NCBI GenBank assembly: GCA_963665015.2
Contig: CAXXSY010000005.1
Location: 1 to 64,000, forward strand
Source: G963662655 sp963665015
Lineage (GTDB): Bacteria > Cloacimonadota > Cloacimonadia > Cloacimonadales > JAIOQZ01
Direction of reading: 5' to 3'
DNA: 64,000 bases
This document shows, one piece after another, positions 51,071-59,849 of the stretch. The position numbers and the translations under genes are program-made. The notes under the pieces were generated by a model. That model was given only the letters and a program-made list of their open reading frames with translations, ran no database searches and had not been told where the DNA came from. How positions within the stretch are numbered: position 1 is the first letter of the stretch; every line of letters begins with the position of its first letter.

Positions 51071-53275
51071 TTATTTCAGCAGCAGCATCCGTTTGTTTTC
51101 GGTGAAGTTATCGGTCGTCATGCGGATGAAATAAACACCGCTCGCGTTGCCTTCGGCATCCCATGTTACCTTGTGGATTCCCTCGGTCATTTTACTGTCG
51201 TTCAGTAGCGTAGCCACCCTTTGGCCGCGGGTGTTGAACACCTCGACGGTCACGAAGGATTCTTCCGCGAGGCTGAAACTGACGGTCGTGGAAGGATTGA
51301 AGGGGTTCGGGAAGTTTCCTTTCAGGCTGGTCGCGAAGCTGGCTTCCGGCGCTTCCGGTTCATTTCCACCCTGTGTAACCGTGCAGGTGACGGGACCGAA
51401 GAAGCCGACCGTGCCGTTGAATTCAACCGATTGCAGCCAGTAGCTGTAGGTGCGGTCGGAGGTCACATCGGCATCCTCGAAGCTGTAGTCGGTCTGTATG
51501 CTGTTGTTTTCCGCCGTGATGATCTGGTTGTTGAGGAAAAACGCCTCGTCGATCTCTTCCGTTTCGGCGCGCATCACATAGTAGCCCATCATATCGGATT
51601 CGGACTGGGTCGTCCATTCGATCATGACGGTGTTGCTGGCGGTAACGCTGGCCGCGAAGCTGCTGAGTTCCACGGGTAGGGTCGAGCCTTCGCCGCCGTT
51701 CATGACAAAGGTATCGCTGCCGTCACGCGTTTCGCCGAAGATCCAGGAGAAGGTCGCTGTCTGTGCGATATCGTCCCAGACGACTCCGGGGACAAATTCC
51801 CAGGTTCCACCGTGGTTATAAACGAGTTCGGTAGGTGTGAAGGGCAGTCCAGCGAAGTGGAGTACGATTTCAACCGGCTGACTGGTTCCGGTAACGGTCA
51901 CCTGATAGGTCAGGCTGGCGTTCTCGGGAACCATCACTTCCGTGTTTCCGCTGACCACCTGGATATCCACCGTGATGCTCGCGCCGGTTTCTTCCGGATC
52001 GACATCCACGTCCGGATTGACGACCACCGCGCCGCTACCGTCGTAATTGTAGGCATCCAGTGGTTCGACATCGACAACCACAGATTCGCCTATCGCAGGT
52101 GTGCCGACTGCATCGCCTGTTCCCGGTTCCGGGCGTTCAAAGAAGTGTGCTTGACCGTCCCCCATACCCCTATCACTGTACATTCCGATAAGCGCTATGT
52201 TGCCGGACATGCTGACGCAACTGCCAAAGCCAGCGCAATAGGATGGGTAATTATCGAGTATGGTTTGCTCATGATCCCAGGATACTCCATTCCAATGGAA
52301 CAGGTAGGCAGCGCCACATTCATCACAATCATCATATGTGGCCTGCGAAGCTCCGACTAACACATAATCGCCTTCAACAATGACATCATAACCAAAGGAA
52401 TCGGGCATTCCCTCATCAGGCACTAGACTCGAAACATGGCTCCATTCGGTACCGGTTCGTTTGTAGCAAGCGACTTGCGTATAGTTGGTTGATCCGACGA
52501 CCAAATGATCCCCTGATATTGAAACTGGAAGACCGAAATTCGCATAGCTAAGCGGTGTGCTGAAAGCCACGTTGTCCTGCAATTCCCAGTTGGTTCCGTT
52601 CCAATGATAAATAAAAACGCAACCGCAATATGATCCGCTCGTTGAATTGCCTGGAGAGCCTACAGCAAGGTAGTCTCCATCGACATCAACTGCCTTTCCA
52701 AAATTATCCACCCTGGTTGTTATGCTGTCTACTTCTAACAATGTATCTTCCAGCACCCATGTGGAGCCGTTGTAATGATAAACGTAAACGCCATCCTCAT
52801 TGTTTGTTCCAATGAACAGGTAATCATCTTGAACACAGACAGAACCACCGAAACCTGTGCCGGACGGAAGACCGCTTCGGGTTATCTTCTGTACCTGATT
52901 ACCTTCCCAGTCGAAGACATAAACGGCTCCCGTGTCGGCTCCAACTGCTCCCACGAATATAAAATCATCGTTGAAGCATGCTGCCCAGCCGAAGAAATCC
53001 CAAGCCGCACCGTCACTGGCTGTCAGCGTCAATTCCAGTCCCCAGGAGGTGCCGGAATATTTATATACGTAAGCAATGCCAACGCTGTAATCCGAACCGA
53101 CCTTATAATCAGTATCTCCGATGATGACATTATTACCATCGATGAATACATTGGATGGAAATGCGGAATCCCATGAAGAACCCGGGTTGCTCAGGGATTG
53201 GGTCTGTGTCCAGTCCGCCGATAGATTAACAATAGTGATCGTGAGTGAAATTAGAATCAAAAATAGCTTTTTCAT
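51071..53275 (-). CDS. Secreted FG-GAP propeller protein with type IX sorting tail
   Basis: 734 residues from ATG 53275 (AAGGAG at 7-base spacing); longer in-frame starts at 53281 and 53362 have poor spacing or none. Signal peptide 1-21. Residues 25-350 are seven integrin-like FG-GAP blades, each a variant of (D)DFFGxAV-x-DGDYL-x-VG-x-YVYHWNGxxWxLE (e.g. FNDDFIFVGAVGADTGAVYV). A choice-of-anchor-like domain (about 370-530) and an Ig with MIEWTTQSESDMMGYYV follow, the latter typical of proteins carrying type IX tails. Sorting domain: FPNPFNPSTTVSFSL to KRMLLLK. Own promoter and terminator, so monocistronic. Probably an adhesin. Confidence 0.87.
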   Translation of the reverse strand: MKKLFLILISLTITIVNLSADWTQTQSLSNPGSSWDSAFPSNVFIDGNNVIIGDTDYKVGSDYSVGIAYVYKYSGTSWGLELTLTASDGAAWDFFGWAACFNDDFIFVGAVGADTGAVYVFDWEGNQVQKITRSGLPSGTGFGGSVCVQDDYLFIGTNNEDGVYVYHYNGSTWVLEDTLLEVDSITTRVDNFGKAVDVDGDYLAVGSPGNSTSGSYCGCVFIYHWNGTNWELQDNVAFSTPLSYANFGLPVSISGDHLVVGSTNYTQVACYKRTGTEWSHVSSLVPDEGMPDSFGYDVIVEGDYVLVGASQATYDDCDECGAAYLFHWNGVSWDHEQTILDNYPSYCAGFGSCVSMSGNIALIGMYSDRGMGDGQAHFFERPEPGTGDAVGTPAIGESVVVDVEPLDAYNYDGSGAVVVNPDVDVDPEETGASITVDIQVVSGNTEVMVPENASLTYQVTVTGTSQPVEIVLHFAGLPFTPTELVYNHGGTWEFVPGVVWDDIAQTATFSWIFGETRDGSDTFVMNGGEGSTLPVELSSFAASVTASNTVMIEWTTQSESDMMGYYVMRAETEEIDEAFFLNNQIITAENNSIQTDYSFEDADVTSDRTYSYWLQSVEFNGTVGFFGPVTCTVTQGGNEPEAPEASFATSLKGNFPNPFNPSTTVSFSLAEESFVTVEVFNTRGQRVATLLNDSKMTEGIHKVTWDAEGNASGVYFIRMTTDNFTENKRMLLLK

Positions 53276-53374
53276 GGTCATGCTCCTTGAAGAGATTTGA
53301 TTTTCACAGACGAAGCTCTTGTTGTAATTTGTTGAACCATGCCTGCTACCCGGAAATTGCACTTACTAAAAACA

Positions 53375-53402
53375 ATATAGTGATACTAAGGCAAGTGTCA
53401 AA
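53375..53402 (-). promoter_or_regulatory. Sigma70-type promoter of the 51071-53275 gene
   Basis: On the minus strand TTGACA (53402-53397), 16-base spacer, TATATT (53380-53375), 100 bases before ATG 53275. Confidence 0.65.
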
Positions 53403-53556
53403 CGCTTTTTATAATATCTTTATGTTCCTATGAAAGGTGTTCATAAAGTGGTCTATCTTGTTATTAAGGTTCTGGTTGTTGCTTGTCAAATAAACAGAAA
53501 TCATTTATGGCTCAGCCTACAGCGACTCGTTTGACGATTTAGCTTTGCCCGTATAA

Positions 53557-53592
53557 ACAGAAGACCCGCCCCACCGAAGTGGAGCGGGTCTT
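53557..53592 (-). terminator. Terminator of the M6 protease operon
   Basis: AAGACCCGCCCCAC CGAA GTGGAGCGGGTCTT, a 14-bp stem with one mismatch (53561-53592), tetraloop CGAA. On the minus strand a short T-rich run follows. 25 bases after the stop codon. Confidence 0.8.
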
Positions 53593-53616
53593 ACTTCTAT
53601 CTTCTTTATTCCGAAA

Positions 53617-55920
53617 CTATTTCAGCATGATCATCTTTTTCACTGAGACGTAGCGGCCGGTCTTCATCCTGAGGAAATAGACGCCGCTGCCGACGGCCTT
53701 CGACTGGCTGTCGGCGCCGTTCCATTCGACGCTGTGATTACCGGCTTCCATTCGCTTGCTGACCAGCGTTCTGACAAGCTGTCCCTTTACGTTATAGACC
53801 GCGAGGTTCACGTCGGCGTCCTGCATCAGCGAGAAGCTGACTGTTGTCGATGGATTGAACGGGTTGGGGTGGTTTCCGATCAGCGCGGTCTCGGCTGGTG
53901 GCGCTGTGGGATTGTCGTTACCGACAAAGCTGATGTAAACGTTGTTGGACGGCGCGCTGAGGCCGTTCTCATAGACCGCCCGGATGTGGAAGGCATAGTC
54001 GAGAACCGGCGAGAGGGTCACGTCGTAGCTGGTGTCGGTCGTTGTGGCAAACTGCGAAAACGCGTCGGACGTCGCGCGGATGTAAATCGCGAAGTGGGAA
54101 AAGTTCTCATCGTCCGCGTTGTCGAATTCCCAGGACATGTGAACGTCGGTTCCGTCCAGCGTCCGGCTCAGGTTGATCGGTGGCCTAAGAAACTGCAAGT
54201 CGAGCTGGATATCCGTGTAACCACCCGGTTGGATTACCGCTTCTGCCGTTGCGGGAGCAAAGCCTTCCAGCGTAGCCGTCACATCGTATGTTCCTTCGTA
54301 GTACGGCACGGTAAAAGCGCCGTTTGCTCCCGGAGAGAGGACGACGTCCTCGATCGTGATCTGTACCTGGGTCAGGTCGGGCTCGCCCTGGTCGGCAGTA
54401 ACCGATCCGCTGAGGAATCCCAGTTCGGGATAGAGGATAAAGGATATCTGGTCCTCGCAGGCTCCGGCTTGGTGCAGGAAGAGTCCCCCGGGATTACCGT
54501 TGCTGAGGAAGCAGTCCGGATTGGTGTCGTCGTTGATGGTTCTTCTTCCAGATTCTATCGAGAACGGCGCCTGATTGAGGTTTCCGTTTGCGCTCGTCGA
54601 ACCGCCCGGGCGATAGACATACACCTCGTCGGGAGGACCGCTCGCGTTTCCCTGGCCCTCGTACATCGCGTTGATGCGATAGACCACAATGCCCGACGAC
54701 GGCAGGATTTCTTCGTATGTACCGGGCACTTCTCTGCGGTATTCGAGCACGAAATACTCGGTATTGCTGTTGGGCGAAGGAATCTTGTAGCAGTTGTTGA
54801 CGCCGTCGAGCAGCGAGTTCAAGGCGTAGGTACCGTGGTCGCTGATCTCCGGAATATTCGTAATCCAGTCGCTGTACATGTATTTCATGTACGCGCCCAT
54901 GTGCGCCGAGCCGCCGTCCATGATATCCCAGACGCCGACCGACTCGAACGAACCGCCGTTGTAGTGGTAGAGGTCGGGTGCGCCGACGGAGTGGAACATC
55001 TCGTGGCAGAGCGTGCTGACATCGTTCTGGCTCTCGGGCTGGAAGGTGTAGTCATAGACGCGTTTTCCGTGGATATTGACCGTGTATGAGAAGAGCGTCC
55101 AGCGGTGCGCCCAGAGAAGGTCCGCCCAACTGTCGTTTCCGCCGCGGATGATGAAGCAGACGTTATCGACCCGGTTGTCGTTGTCGTTGTCGATCACCAT
55201 ATCTTGGGGAACCTCGTCGGCGATGGATTCGATTGCGTTGACCAGCAGTTGATGCTCGCGCTCGGTGTACTCCCCCTGATTATGGTAGCCATCGGGATTG
55301 GTCACCTGGTTGTACGGGCTGAAGTAGCGCCGGTTGTGCGAGTCCTGATAGGACAGGTTGGTGGTTTCTTCACAGATGGGATAATGGGTGCTGAGCACCT
55401 CCATCTGGCCGTAGGAGACTTCATCGTAGTAGCTGCCCAGCGACGGTATTCCGCCGTTGAATTTGGCGTCGAAATATGTCCGCGGATTTACGAATTCGTC
55501 CTGATCTGCGAACCGGATATAGACGACCAGGTTCTGAACGGTTCCGATCGAGTTCATGCGGCTGCCGTCGCGCATGGTCGATTCGGCTGCCTGCCGTTTT
55601 TGCAGGTACGCTTCCTTTGAAATGACCGCGCCGGGCAATAGTCCGACCGAAGCCGGATCGACTGTGTTTGCGCGATATTCGGATGGAACCGGTTTCCCGT
55701 TTTCCATAACGGCATAGTAGTAGAAGCCGTCTTCCTGGCTCTGGATGATCGAGAAATTGTTCTCGTCATGCAGGTAGTTGAAAAACTCGTCGCCGCTCGC
55801 GAAGCAGTTGAATTCTGCGCCGTCGGGCTGGGTGACGGTCATGGGTTGATTCCGGATGAGCGCGCCGTTGAGCAGTGCGCACAGGCAAAGAATCCCTATC
55901 AGTAGTGTAATCTTGTTCAT
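53617..55920 (-). CDS. Secreted M6-family metalloprotease with type IX sorting tail
   Basis: 767 residues, ATG 55920 behind GAGGAGAG. Signal peptide 1-18; residues 19-125 are a pro-region. The M6 (immune inhibitor A) peptidase follows: zinc site HEMFH at 306-310 (H306, E307, H310) inside LCHEMFHSVGAPDLYH, and the downstream WDIMDGGSAHMG Met-turn. Asp-rich DNDNDNRVDN is a calcium-type loop. After the catalytic domain come a PEGA/CarboxypepD-like Ig, an FN3 and the sorting domain (HPNPFNPSTTVSFSL to KKMIMLK). It hydrolyses proteins outside the cell. It is 44 bases downstream of the symporter gene, so peptide scavenging plus uptake is a reasonable inference. Confidence 0.93.
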   Translation of the reverse strand: MNKITLLIGILCLCALLNGALIRNQPMTVTQPDGAEFNCFASGDEFFNYLHDENNFSIIQSQEDGFYYYAVMENGKPVPSEYRANTVDPASVGLLPGAVISKEAYLQKRQAAESTMRDGSRMNSIGTVQNLVVYIRFADQDEFVNPRTYFDAKFNGGIPSLGSYYDEVSYGQMEVLSTHYPICEETTNLSYQDSHNRRYFSPYNQVTNPDGYHNQGEYTEREHQLLVNAIESIADEVPQDMVIDNDNDNRVDNVCFIIRGGNDSWADLLWAHRWTLFSYTVNIHGKRVYDYTFQPESQNDVSTLCHEMFHSVGAPDLYHYNGGSFESVGVWDIMDGGSAHMGAYMKYMYSDWITNIPEISDHGTYALNSLLDGVNNCYKIPSPNSNTEYFVLEYRREVPGTYEEILPSSGIVVYRINAMYEGQGNASGPPDEVYVYRPGGSTSANGNLNQAPFSIESGRRTINDDTNPDCFLSNGNPGGLFLHQAGACEDQISFILYPELGFLSGSVTADQGEPDLTQVQITIEDVVLSPGANGAFTVPYYEGTYDVTATLEGFAPATAEAVIQPGGYTDIQLDLQFLRPPINLSRTLDGTDVHMSWEFDNADDENFSHFAIYIRATSDAFSQFATTTDTSYDVTLSPVLDYAFHIRAVYENGLSAPSNNVYISFVGNDNPTAPPAETALIGNHPNPFNPSTTVSFSLMQDADVNLAVYNVKGQLVRTLVSKRMEAGNHSVEWNGADSQSKAVGSGVYFLRMKTGRYVSVKKMIMLK

Positions 55921-55963
55921 CTCTCTCTCCTCGTTTAATGCAAATCCTCTTTTTCAGCTTATC

Positions 55964-57442
55964 TCAATCGCGATGGTGTTTCTCCCAGATTTCATGTGCC
56001 GGGCGCACCAGTCTCTTCGGTTTCAGGAAGCTGAACAACGGGCAAACCACCACCGAAACGATCATTCCGATCGATCCCGCCTGCGGCGAAGATGACGGGC
56101 CCATCATGACATATAATACAAGACACGTTCCAAGCCCCAGAACCGAGGCGGAAATTGCGCCGACATCGTTGACTTTTTTCGAAAAAAGTCCCCACATGAA
56201 TGGTCCCAGAAACACCGATCCGATAGCGCCCCAACTGATTCCGAGGATGCTGACGATGGTCGCCGGCTCGAAATACGCGAGGATCACGGAAAGTAATACG
56301 AAAAATGCGCTACCTATCCGCATAAGCAATGTAAGTGTACGGTCCCGCACGTTCGGATTGATAAAGCCGGCGTAAATATCTTTGGCGATTGAAGAACTGG
56401 AAATCAACACCAGTGCCGCCAGCGTTGACATGGACGCGGACAGGATCAGGAGCAGGATGACGATCGAGAGCGATTCGGGAATGACGTTGGTCAGAAGTTC
56501 GGGCATCAGGCGGTCGAACAGCGGCTTTCCGTCACGAAACGCGTTGGGAGCGACCTCGGGATTGAGCAGTACCCGGGTGGTCGCGCCGGTGAAGTATGCC
56601 ACACCGCCGATCAGCAGCGCGAACAAGGTCGATGCGACCAGACCTTTCTTGATCGCCTTCTCGTCTTTGATCGCATAGAATTTCTGGATCAACTGCGGCA
56701 TGGCGAACGGCGCCACACTGGTCAGCATCACCAGGCTTAGCAGCGGCCAGATTCCGGGAGGTCCCACCGGTTTGATCAGCCTGGCGTCGATCGCTGCAAG
56801 CGACTGGGTAAGATTCGCCAGGCCGCCGCCCTTGTTGATCGTGAATCCGAGCAGGATTACCACGCCAACGGTCATGATGATGCCGAAGATTACGTCGATC
56901 ATGGTCATCGATTTGTATCCGCCCAATACCAGATAGACCGTCGTCAAGCCACCCATGATGAGCAGCGCGTAGGTGTACTGGATATGGAAATTGGATTCGA
57001 AGAGGTAGGAAAGTCCCATGAACACCGCAGCGGAATAGGGCACGAAGAAGATGAAGATCGAGATCGATGCCAGGAATTTGATGATGCGGCTGTTGTAGCG
57101 CTTTTCGAGAAACTCCGCCATCGTGCTGACGTGCATCTCTGCGGAGACTTTCTTGATGCGCGGCCCGACAAACCACCAGACGCCCACAACGCCGATGATC
57201 GCGTTGGTCAGAGCGATCCAGAGCCCCGAGTAGCCGAAGCCCCAGCCGATTTTTCCCGCGAATCCGATAAAAAGAACCGCCGAAAAGTAGGCGGTTCCGT
57301 AGGTAAAGGCAGTCATGATCGCGCCGACCTTCCCGCCGCCGAGGAAGTAGTCGTTGAAGCTGCGCGTCTTTCGAAGACCGATGATGCCGATCACAATGAT
57401 CATGAGTCCATACGCGATAAATAATCCGTATTTTAAGACCAT
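55964..57442 (-). CDS. Sodium:solute symporter (SSS family)
   Basis: 492 residues with thirteen or so hydrophobic helices. Family marks: FNDYFLGGG near the N-terminus, FTYGTAYFSAVLFIGFAGKIGWGFGYSGLW (split over helices 2-3), the GG-turn LGGYKSMTMIDVI and LSASMSTLAALVLISSS, where the paired serines line the second sodium site. These transporters move organic substrates with Na+. PanF-type (pantothenate) or amino-acid type cannot be told apart by eye. The gene starts 22 bases after the DUF5683 stop and ends 44 before the M6 protease, so all three are probably one operon. Confidence 0.88.
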   Translation of the reverse strand: MVLKYGLFIAYGLMIIVIGIIGLRKTRSFNDYFLGGGKVGAIMTAFTYGTAYFSAVLFIGFAGKIGWGFGYSGLWIALTNAIIGVVGVWWFVGPRIKKVSAEMHVSTMAEFLEKRYNSRIIKFLASISIFIFFVPYSAAVFMGLSYLFESNFHIQYTYALLIMGGLTTVYLVLGGYKSMTMIDVIFGIIMTVGVVILLGFTINKGGGLANLTQSLAAIDARLIKPVGPPGIWPLLSLVMLTSVAPFAMPQLIQKFYAIKDEKAIKKGLVASTLFALLIGGVAYFTGATTRVLLNPEVAPNAFRDGKPLFDRLMPELLTNVIPESLSIVILLLILSASMSTLAALVLISSSSIAKDIYAGFINPNVRDRTLTLLMRIGSAFFVLLSVILAYFEPATIVSILGISWGAIGSVFLGPFMWGLFSKKVNDVGAISASVLGLGTCLVLYVMMGPSSSPQAGSIGMIVSVVVCPLFSFLKPKRLVRPAHEIWEKHHRD

Positions 57443-57464
57443 GGTTTCCTCCAGTGTCGTGTGT

Positions 57465-57917
57465 TTAAAATTCCCAGGAGATCATCACCTTGTCCTTTTC
57501 GAACCGGAGGTGGATATCCTCTCGAAGGGTATCGTAGTTATGCAAATGCGCATCTACGTAGGCGTCGATGGCGGAGAGCAGCATCGTTGTGCCCAGCCAC
57601 CACATGTCGTTTTGCCTGCGGTCGTAATACTTGTAATAGCGGTCGGCCCAGTAGTTGTATTCCTCGCCGTACGAGCTCATCGCCTTGTCGTATGCCTTCT
57701 CTGTCTCGTTGTGGTCGTGGATGAGCAGCCCGATGAGGATGCCTTCGATGAGGATCACGCTTCCCGCCTTGTAGTAGCTCTCGTTGTAAAGTTGCCCCGC
57801 GCCGGGTACGAACAGCGACATAAACGCAGCCTGGGTCGGTGACTTGCCCGGATCGAAATCCCCAGCATGAAGACCGCAACCCAGTATCGCCATCAGCAGC
57901 ACAAGCATCCATCTCAT
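57465..57917 (-). CDS. DUF5683-like membrane-associated protein
   Basis: 150 residues from ATG 57917, chosen because a signal peptide begins there (MRWMLVLLMAILGCGLHA); upstream in-frame starts (GTG 57959, ATG 57941) give only extra polar residues. The core carries PGAGQLYNESYYKAG followed by a hydrophobic helix (ILIEGILIGLLI), the signature of DUF5683/TM2-like 'GAGQ-Y' proteins, and then a tyrosine-rich loop and a second helix (TTMLLSAIDAYVDAHL). Usually found in the envelope of FCB bacteria, function unknown. First gene of the symporter-protease operon. Confidence 0.6.
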   Translation of the reverse strand: MRWMLVLLMAILGCGLHAGDFDPGKSPTQAAFMSLFVPGAGQLYNESYYKAGSVILIEGILIGLLIHDHNETEKAYDKAMSSYGEEYNYWADRYYKYYDRRQNDMWWLGTTMLLSAIDAYVDAHLHNYDTLREDIHLRFEKDKVMISWEF

Positions 57918-58047
57918 CGTGAATCCGTCGTGATTTTTCATTATAGCAACTATTTTCACCGGTTGTATTCAGGCAACAAGTTTTTGTTATGGATGCGAAA
58001 ATTGCTTGAACGATGGATTTCATTGGATATGGATAGAGACAAGGGAG

Positions 58048-58100
58048 CAGGCAAGGGTGCCTGCGTTCCACTGGGGATAGAGATGCAGGCAAGGGTGCCT
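58048..58100 (+). repeat. Palindromic minisatellite, left part
   Basis: Unit of about 37 bases containing the hairpin GCAGGCAAGGGTGCCTGC and GGGGATAGAGAT. One full unit (58048-58084) and part of a second, which is interrupted by IS copy 2. Continues at 59708-59767. Confidence 0.75.
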
Positions 58101-59707
58101 CAGGCTGTTGACCAAGCATGGTCTGCGGCAACGTGTGCACTTGTAATCATAATACAGCGGTTCTATTTTACGATTTTCAGGCTGAAATTGGGCATCGGAA
58201 GCCGTATATGCCCCCAGCGAAAAAAAGACGAAAAAGCCTGTTGACCAGCTTTTTCACGTTTTGGGCAATAGCGGTCATGTAGGCTTGTTCTTTCACTCTC
58301 TCCAATCCTCTGTATCTTGCGTATCGATATCCGTGTAGTTGCTTCGCGTTGGCGAAGCTCCGCTCAATCGTCTCTTTTCGTCCCTTGAAGATTTCTCTTC
58401 CACAGAACGATTTCCGATTTCTGTCTATCTCGTCTCGATAGTCTTGCCAGACATGACGATGCACGATTCTTTGACATTTCTTACTCGCAGTGCATTTATC
58501 TCGAAGTGGACACTTACGACAGTCTTCAGGGTTGGATATATACGCCTGACTGCCATCCCGATTAGTTCCTTGATAGCTTAAAATACACCCGTTTGGGCAG
58601 ACATAGTAATCGTTTATGGGATCATAGTCGAACCGCCATTTTCTGAAAAGTCCTTTGTGACCCGAGTCTCGACGTGGGCTGATCACTCCCATTATCTTTC
58701 GTTCGTGCAGCTTCTTACAGATATAGTACGTATTGTATCCCGAATCAAGACCGACGGCTTTGACGTCGAATCCAAACCGTTCGATCTGCCGATCGAGCAG
58801 CGCTAGATAAGGGATACAATCATTGACATTGCCAGGGAATACATCCACATCCGTGATGAAGTTACATTTGGAATCAACCGTGCGCTGAGTCAGAAAGAAA
58901 AAGCCCTTGGGTTTGCCGTCTCGAACCATGTATCCGCTGTCCGGATCCGTCGTGCTGGACTTGATCTTTTTGGTGGGTGGATCATCTTCTTTTCGCGGCG
59001 GTAGAGGTTTTTTACCCCTTTTCTCACGGTCATCGTTGATGTCTTTATCCAGTTCTTTGAGATAGGTTTTCGGCTCTTCTTCCACCACAATCTTCTTAAA
59101 CTTCTGCTTGTTAGCGTTTGCCTTCGTGTGGGTCGAATCCGTATAGAGTATCTTTCCCTCGACCAGACCTTTCGCAATCCCCTGCCGGACAATCTCAACA
59201 AAGATTTCCTCAAACACCTTGCTATCGGTGAACCTTCTGCGCCTGTTCTGGCTAAATACGGAATGGTGCGGTATCTTGTCCAGCAGCCCAAACCCCAAAA
59301 ACCAGCGGTAAGCCACATTTACCTCGATCTCTTTAACAAGCTGGCGTTCGGAACGGATGCCAAATAGATACCCAATCAACAGCATTTTGAACAATCGGAT
59401 CGGATGAACGGGGGGCCTGCCATTATCTTCGCAATAAAGATGAGCTGTATTCTTCAGGATAAAGGAAAAGTCGATGTGGCGTTGGATTTTTCGCAGAAGG
59501 TGATTCTTCGGAACCAAATCCTCGATGTTAACGAACTCCATCTCAGGTTGAAAATCGATTTCTTTTTTCAGCATTATTTACCTCAAATATGAGACAACAA
59601 TAATGCGCATCCCTCTGATGGCAAGCGTTTTATGCTATATTTACAACCTTTTTCATGTGCTGTAAATCCCGCACGGAAAATGGACGGTCATCTTTGTCAA
59701 CAGTCTG
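58101..59707 (-). mobile_element. IS1182-family insertion sequence, copy 2
   Basis: Terminal inverted repeats CAGGCTGTTGACCAAG (58101-) and CAGACTGTTGACAAAG (minus strand from 59707). AGGCAAGGGTGCCT is present immediately on both sides, i.e. a 14-base palindromic target appears duplicated, inside the minisatellite. One transposase, minus strand. Confidence 0.78.
58177..59574 (-). CDS. IS1182-family transposase (copy 2, distinct from copy 1)
   Basis: 465 residues. DDE residues: D in LYTDSTHTKA, D in VGLDSGYNTYY, E in KETIERSFANAKQLHG, the last with the family's Y-[2]-R-[3]-E-type context. DPDSGYMVRDGKPKGFF precedes strand 2, and a C-x2-C-x5-C segment (CRKCPLRDKC) is present. Start ATG 59574; length is normal. 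Very different in sequence from the 31878 transposase, so these are separate IS species. It looks functional. Confidence 0.92.
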   Translation of the reverse strand: MLKKEIDFQPEMEFVNIEDLVPKNHLLRKIQRHIDFSFILKNTAHLYCEDNGRPPVHPIRLFKMLLIGYLFGIRSERQLVKEIEVNVAYRWFLGFGLLDKIPHHSVFSQNRRRRFTDSKVFEEIFVEIVRQGIAKGLVEGKILYTDSTHTKANANKQKFKKIVVEEEPKTYLKELDKDINDDREKRGKKPLPPRKEDDPPTKKIKSSTTDPDSGYMVRDGKPKGFFFLTQRTVDSKCNFITDVDVFPGNVNDCIPYLALLDRQIERFGFDVKAVGLDSGYNTYYICKKLHERKIMGVISPRRDSGHKGLFRKWRFDYDPINDYYVCPNGCILSYQGTNRDGSQAYISNPEDCRKCPLRDKCTASKKCQRIVHRHVWQDYRDEIDRNRKSFCGREIFKGRKETIERSFANAKQLHGYRYARYRGLERVKEQAYMTAIAQNVKKLVNRLFRLFFAGGIYGFRCPISA

Positions 59708-59831
59708 AGGCAAGGGTGCCTGCGTACCACCGGGGATAGAGATGCAGCCAGGGGTGCCTGCGTACCCGTAGCGCTCGACCTCCGGGCGAGCCACTCCCAC
59801 TCTCTTGTAGCGCTCGACCTCCGGGCGAGCC
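59708..59831 (+). repeat. Minisatellite right part plus a 39-bp-period tandem repeat
   Basis: 59708-59767 continues the AGGCAAGGGTGCCTGCG unit (two copies, the second degenerate: AGCCAGGGGTGCCTGCG). Then GTAGCGCTCGACCTCCGG... occurs at 59768-59792 and again at 59807-59831, each with a CTCG...CGAG palindrome. No gene between 59575 and 59850. Confidence 0.7.
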
Positions 59832-59849
59832 TCTTCCGGATAGGGCTTT

